Positions 6,203 to 9,458 of a stretch of DNA of 9,458 nt are shown piece by piece. Position numbers and translations under genes: made by a program. Numbering within the stretch: position 1 is the stretch's first letter; the number at the start of each line of letters is the position of its first letter. Under the pieces are notes generated by a model that saw only the letters and a program-made list of their open reading frames with translations, searched no databases and was not told where the DNA came from. The stretch is from Dysgonomonas sp. (GTDB taxonomy: Bacteria > Bacteroidota > Bacteroidia > Bacteroidales > Dysgonomonadaceae): NCBI GenBank assembly GCA_030151105.1, contig JASLEN010000301.1, forward strand, positions 1 through 9,458. Direction: 5' to 3'.

Positions 6203-7990
6203 TTATTTACCCCAATTAGGATTTTGCTTCAAGTTCGGATTTTTAGCTAAAGCATTTAAAGGAATTGGACGCAAATAATCTTTTGTCTCATTAAATACTC
6301 TTTTGTCCGATGCATATTGTGTTCCTGCATATACATCTATATAGTCTTTTCCATTAACAGTCACAGTTTTGATTGCTGCTCCTTCATACCTGCCACCCTT
6401 CTCTAAATCTGATGGCAAAATACGCATTCCTAAAACAGGCTGAGCTAAATAGCTACCTTTTTTCCATCTCATCAGGTCATGATACCTCAGATCTTCCATT
6501 ACCGTTTCAATCCGACGCTCTCTTCGTATTTCAACCAAAAGAGATGATATTCCTTCACTTGCATACTTAGGATCCATCTGAGGATTGGCTTCCATATTGG
6601 GCATACCAGCTCTAGCTCTCAACAAGTTTATACTTCTTGGTAAATATTCATTCGGATCTTTACCTAGCTCACAAGCTGCTTCAGCGAAATTGAGTAACAC
6701 TTCGGCATATCTAATAACAGGATAGTCATTTACATGATTTCCATATTGTTTCGCAAAGTCATCCTTATCATAGCATCTGATGTAGTTATATCCTGATATA
6801 GTGCTATTAAATGATGACATACCTGTAAGTAATGGATAGCCTTTTGGTGTTATTTTTCCAAATATTTTCTCACCATCACGAGGGTCTAATAAAGTCTGAG
6901 CCAAACGAGGATCTCTATTGATGAAGAAGTCTTCGATGTTCTCATCCTTAAATGATGTACTTAGAGCAACAGGACGTGCCTTTCCATCAGCATCAAGACA
7001 CAAATAGTCTTCTGCCAAACTTTTTGTAGCGCCAATATTCCCTCGTTGCAAGTAATCAGACATTGCGTGTCCTAAATTAGGAGTTTGATATACCTTGCCT
7101 AATATTACTTCAACAGCTTGTGGCGATTGCATTAGATCTGTTTGTACAAAGATAGATCGCAAGTCACTCTTCACATCTCCTGTGCTATAGAGTCTGTAAG
7201 GACCTTTTGCGATCAATTCCTCCGCTGCCTTATAGGCTTCGTCTAAGAATTCTTTTTCATCACCTAGTTGGTGATATTTTCTATAAGTTCCTTCATACAA
7301 ACAAATTCTAGATTTGAGTGCTAAGGCTGTCCATTTAGTAACTCTACTTATATCACCATCCCAAGATGTGGGTAATTTATCACAAGCGTCAGTTATATCT
7401 TTTAATACAGCATCCATCACTTCTTTTCTTGGATTTCGCTCTTCGTACAGTTCTGGAGAATTTATATTAAGCACTTTTAAAACGAGAGGTACATCTCCAT
7501 ATTTTTGTACTTTATCAAAGTAAAACCAAGCTCTAAAGAAATGTGTTTCGCCAGCATATTTATCTTTTATTTTTTGATCTAAAGATTCGGCCTGATTATA
7601 GTTCTCAAAAAAGTAATTGCATCTGTATAGCAATGTCCAATCCCAAGTAAATCGAGTAGGATCTACAGGAACAGTTCCTATGCCTGCAGCCATTTCTACA
7701 TACTCCTGATGCTGACTCACTTTTGACGCATAGTCATCAGTTCTAGAATATTGAGCATGTACACTTCGGGTTTGCGAATCATATGGATCGATTCCAAAAC
7801 CTGCGGCTAAATCTAGCTTCGCAAATTCGTTATAAGTTCCATTATTATAGCTCTTAAGCCCTAGTTCAGTTGTCCAAACGTCTTCTCCTGTCAGATCTCC
7901 CATCGGAGTCCTATCCATATAACTATCATTGCAGCCTTGTATAAAACAAACCAACGATAGTAGAGTGATATAGTATAATATTCTTTTCAT
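6203..7990 (-). CDS. SusD-like outer-membrane glycan-binding lipoprotein (RagB/SusD family)
   Basis: This is the surface lipoprotein that caps the SusC-type channel and helps capture the glycan. The start chosen is ATG at 7990, giving 595 residues that begin MKRILYYI, with a short hydrophobic core and lipobox IQGC (lipidated Cys20). An in-frame ATG at 8020 would add 10 residues (MRKPIKYYWN) before the same signal and cannot be excluded. Family marks, numbered from 7990, are the tetratricopeptide-like helix AGETHFFRAWFYFDKVQKYG (146-165), VIRYAEVLLNFAEAA (425-439), the arginine-rich EIRRERRIE (487-495) with RYHDLMRW (502-509), and the closing LRPIPLNAL...NPNLKQNPNW. The length is somewhat above the usual 500-550 residues. 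It follows susC by 31 or 61 nt, the normal arrangement, and is followed by a stem-loop before the GH31 gene. Which sugar it binds cannot be read from the sequence. Confidence 0.95.
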   Translation of the reverse strand: MKRILYYITLLSLVCFIQGCNDSYMDRTPMGDLTGEDVWTTELGLKSYNNGTYNEFAKLDLAAGFGIDPYDSQTRSVHAQYSRTDDYASKVSQHQEYVEMAAGIGTVPVDPTRFTWDWTLLYRCNYFFENYNQAESLDQKIKDKYAGETHFFRAWFYFDKVQKYGDVPLVLKVLNINSPELYEERNPRKEVMDAVLKDITDACDKLPTSWDGDISRVTKWTALALKSRICLYEGTYRKYHQLGDEKEFLDEAYKAAEELIAKGPYRLYSTGDVKSDLRSIFVQTDLMQSPQAVEVILGKVYQTPNLGHAMSDYLQRGNIGATKSLAEDYLCLDADGKARPVALSTSFKDENIEDFFINRDPRLAQTLLDPRDGEKIFGKITPKGYPLLTGMSSFNSTISGYNYIRCYDKDDFAKQYGNHVNDYPVIRYAEVLLNFAEAACELGKDPNEYLPRSINLLRARAGMPNMEANPQMDPKYASEGISSLLVEIRRERRIETVMEDLRYHDLMRWKKGSYLAQPVLGMRILPSDLEKGGRYEGAAIKTVTVNGKDYIDVYAGTQYASDKRVFNETKDYLRPIPLNALAKNPNLKQNPNWGK

Positions 7991-8051
7991 GTTCCAATAA
8001 TATTTAATCGGTTTTCGCATAAAACTTATTTATCAAGTTCTGATGCCTCTT

Positions 8052-9458
8052 TTAAAATGTTAAATCTATTCCAATAGACAAAGATTTTTGAAATGGATAT
8101 ATCATTCCTCCATTTCCTCCGCCTGCTTCTGGATCTAGAGGTCCTTTAGTATTTCTATGAGTAAATAAATTTTCTCCACTAAAATAAATTCTAGCATCTC
8201 TCAAGAAAAATTTCGAAGCCCATTGTTGTGGTATATTGTATCCAACAGTTAGATTTTTAAGTCTGAGGTACGATGCATCTTGCAAAAACCTAGATTGGGT
8301 CTGGAAGTTCTTGCTTTGTTTTTCTCTTGCTATAGGGAAATAAGTATCTCTATTATCAGGTGTCCAAGATTCATTTATATGCCACGATTGCACATTATAG
8401 ATTTCTGTAGTTGCTGGCCAAAATGCCTCGTGTGAAGGCCAAAACTGACGTTTTCCTATTCCTTGGAAGAAAGCATTTAAGAATATTCCTTTATACTCTG
8501 CACCTAATGTAAAACTATATGCGTAGCGTGGAGTTGTATTACCAATTACACGTAAATCACCATGATCATCTGGACGATTGTTACCTCTGCTGATTACATT
8601 GTCGTCATCTTGATTAGCATATTTTATATCTCCAGCTGTCCAACTCTGATTCCATGTTGGTTTGGGATGAGCTGCCGCCTCTTCATCTGTTTGAAATATC
8701 CCTTCTGTAACAAATCCCCAAATTTCGCCTACTTTTTTGCCTTTATAGTAGTCATTTACAGTATTGGTAGGACCATCCCATTTTGTTATAGTTGCCGTAG
8801 CATCTGATATTGCAGCATTTATGCTATATGAAAAATCTTTACCAATATTGTCTCTCCATCCCAGACTCAACTCCCATCCTTTAGTTTTCAATTCTCCAGC
8901 ATTCATAGCAGGAGCAGATGTTCCAAGCAGCTCTGGTGCAGTTTGCATAATCAACATATCTGAAGTCTTTCTTTCAAAAACTTCAAACACAAGGTTGAAT
9001 TTAGAGTCAAACATATCCAAATCTATCCCTCCATTAAGGGTTGCTGTTTTCTCCCATGTTAACGATGGAGAAATGAGCCCAGCTGGATTTATAGCTAGTT
9101 CTGTTAGCGAGCCATTCATCGGATATTTATTTGTACTACCTGCATTCATAATAGGAATGTAAGGATAGTATCTAGCATTATTGATCCAACTGCTACTGCC
9201 TAAGAACTGATTGCCTAGCTTTCCATATGACCCTCTTATTTTTAGATTATCAACATATTTACGAGTAAATGACATAAAGCTTTCTTCAGACAGACGCCAT
9301 GCTAATGAAAATGATGGCAAAAAGGTAAATCTATCATCACTAGGGAAACGTGAAGTTCCATCGTAGCGTCCGCTAAACTCTGCTAAATATTTGTTGTCGT
9401 AAATATAGTTGACACGTCCAAAACCACCTCTTAAAACATAATCCCATGTATTGCCTCC
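8052..9458 (-). CDS. SusC-like TonB-dependent outer-membrane transporter, C-terminal part (5' end outside window)
   Basis: The visible 468 codons are the C-terminal half of a SusC/RagA-type TonB-dependent channel, which imports oligosaccharides across the outer membrane. The frame stays open to the right edge. The TTG at 9320 is internal, because the 46 codons before it continue the family pattern (GRVNYIYDNKYLAEFSGRYD, then GTSRFPSDDRF), ahead of LPSFSLAWRLSEE. Later family landmarks are LKIRGSYGKLGNQ, the alternating aromatic/polar strands of the 22-strand barrel, SYLRLKNLTVGYNIPQQW, IYFSGENLFTH and a final strand ending IGIDLTF with a C-terminal Phe, as expected for barrel assembly. The signal peptide, carboxypeptidase-like domain, TonB box and plug lie outside the window, so completeness cannot be judged. 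Its stop codon is followed by susD, its expected partner. Confidence 0.95.
   Translation of the reverse strand, partial: GGNTWDYVLRGGFGRVNYIYDNKYLAEFSGRYDGTSRFPSDDRFTFLPSFSLAWRLSEESFMSFTRKYVDNLKIRGSYGKLGNQFLGSSSWINNARYYPYIPIMNAGSTNKYPMNGSLTELAINPAGLISPSLTWEKTATLNGGIDLDMFDSKFNLVFEVFERKTSDMLIMQTAPELLGTSAPAMNAGELKTKGWELSLGWRDNIGKDFSYSINAAISDATATITKWDGPTNTVNDYYKGKKVGEIWGFVTEGIFQTDEEAAAHPKPTWNQSWTAGDIKYANQDDDNVISRGNNRPDDHGDLRVIGNTTPRYAYSFTLGAEYKGIFLNAFFQGIGKRQFWPSHEAFWPATTEIYNVQSWHINESWTPDNRDTYFPIAREKQSKNFQTQSRFLQDASYLRLKNLTVGYNIPQQWASKFFLRDARIYFSGENLFTHRNTKGPLDPEAGGGNGGMIYPFQKSLSIGIDLTF

Larger units (their letters stand above)
1162..9458 (-). other. Polysaccharide utilization locus operon: susC-like, susD-like, GH31, GH3
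   Basis: Four genes lie head to tail on the minus strand with gaps of 31 or 61, 100 and 99 nt, and no opposing gene interrupts them. An adjacent SusC/SusD pair followed by exported glycoside hydrolases defines a Bacteroidota PUL. Only exo-acting families are in view: GH31 removes alpha-linked and GH3 beta-linked terminal sugars. An endo-glycanase, a hybrid two-component or ECF-sigma/anti-sigma regulator, and other enzymes could lie beyond the right edge. A xyloglucan-type oligosaccharide is my best guess for the substrate, because an alpha-xylosidase followed by a beta-glucosidase is the known order of attack on it. Nothing in the window proves this. No convincing Bacteroides-type promoter (TTTG / TAnnTTTG) was seen in the gaps, which agrees with a promoter upstream of susC. 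Confidence 0.85.

Noticed and set aside
8764..9162. 132-codon plus-strand frame inside the susC-like gene
   Set aside because: It is wholly antisense to a clear TonB-dependent transporter reading frame. Its translation resembles no family I know and it has no leader or terminator of its own.

Overview
The window looks like a chromosomal segment from a Bacteroidota bacterium, most likely of the order Bacteroidales. It is AT-rich by eye. It carries the diagnostic SusC/SusD outer-membrane pair followed by secreted glycoside hydrolases, together with a surface-type protein of BACON-like repeats. I cannot name the genus. No RNA genes, insertion sequences, CRISPR arrays or phage genes are visible.

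About 88% of the window (1162-9458) is one minus-strand polysaccharide utilization locus (PUL). In transcription order it reads susC-like (5' part beyond the right edge), susD-like, a family GH31 alpha-glycosidase most like alpha-xylosidases, and a family GH3 beta-glycosidase. The SusC/SusD gap is 31 or 61 nt, depending on the SusD start. The SusD/GH31 and GH31/GH3 gaps are 100 and 99 nt, and each holds a clear stem-loop without a proper U-tract. These could tune expression of the enzymes relative to the transporter. The operon probably ends at a perfect 15-bp hairpin flanked by A6 and T6 runs (1083-1123). That hairpin can terminate transcription from both sides and is shared with the convergent plus-strand gene.

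The left edge (2-1069, plus strand) is the 3' part of a gene for a Thr/Ser/Asn-rich protein. It has about three BACON-like beta-sandwich repeats followed by a C-terminal domain of about 100 residues that I do not recognise. It is transcribed towards the PUL and need not belong to it.

Proposed division of labour (inference): the SusC/SusD complex binds an oligosaccharide at the cell surface and imports it. The GH31 enzyme, exported by a signal peptide, removes alpha-linked side residues (xylose is the best guess). The GH3 enzyme then removes the exposed beta-linked sugars. This pairing fits xyloglucan-type oligosaccharides. No endo-acting enzyme, sensor or sugar kinase is in view, so the substrate remains unproven. 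I see no wholly new system here. The items most worth a second look are the intercistronic stem-loops, the unrecognised C-terminal domain of the BACON-like protein, and the unusual active-site motifs of the GH3 enzyme.
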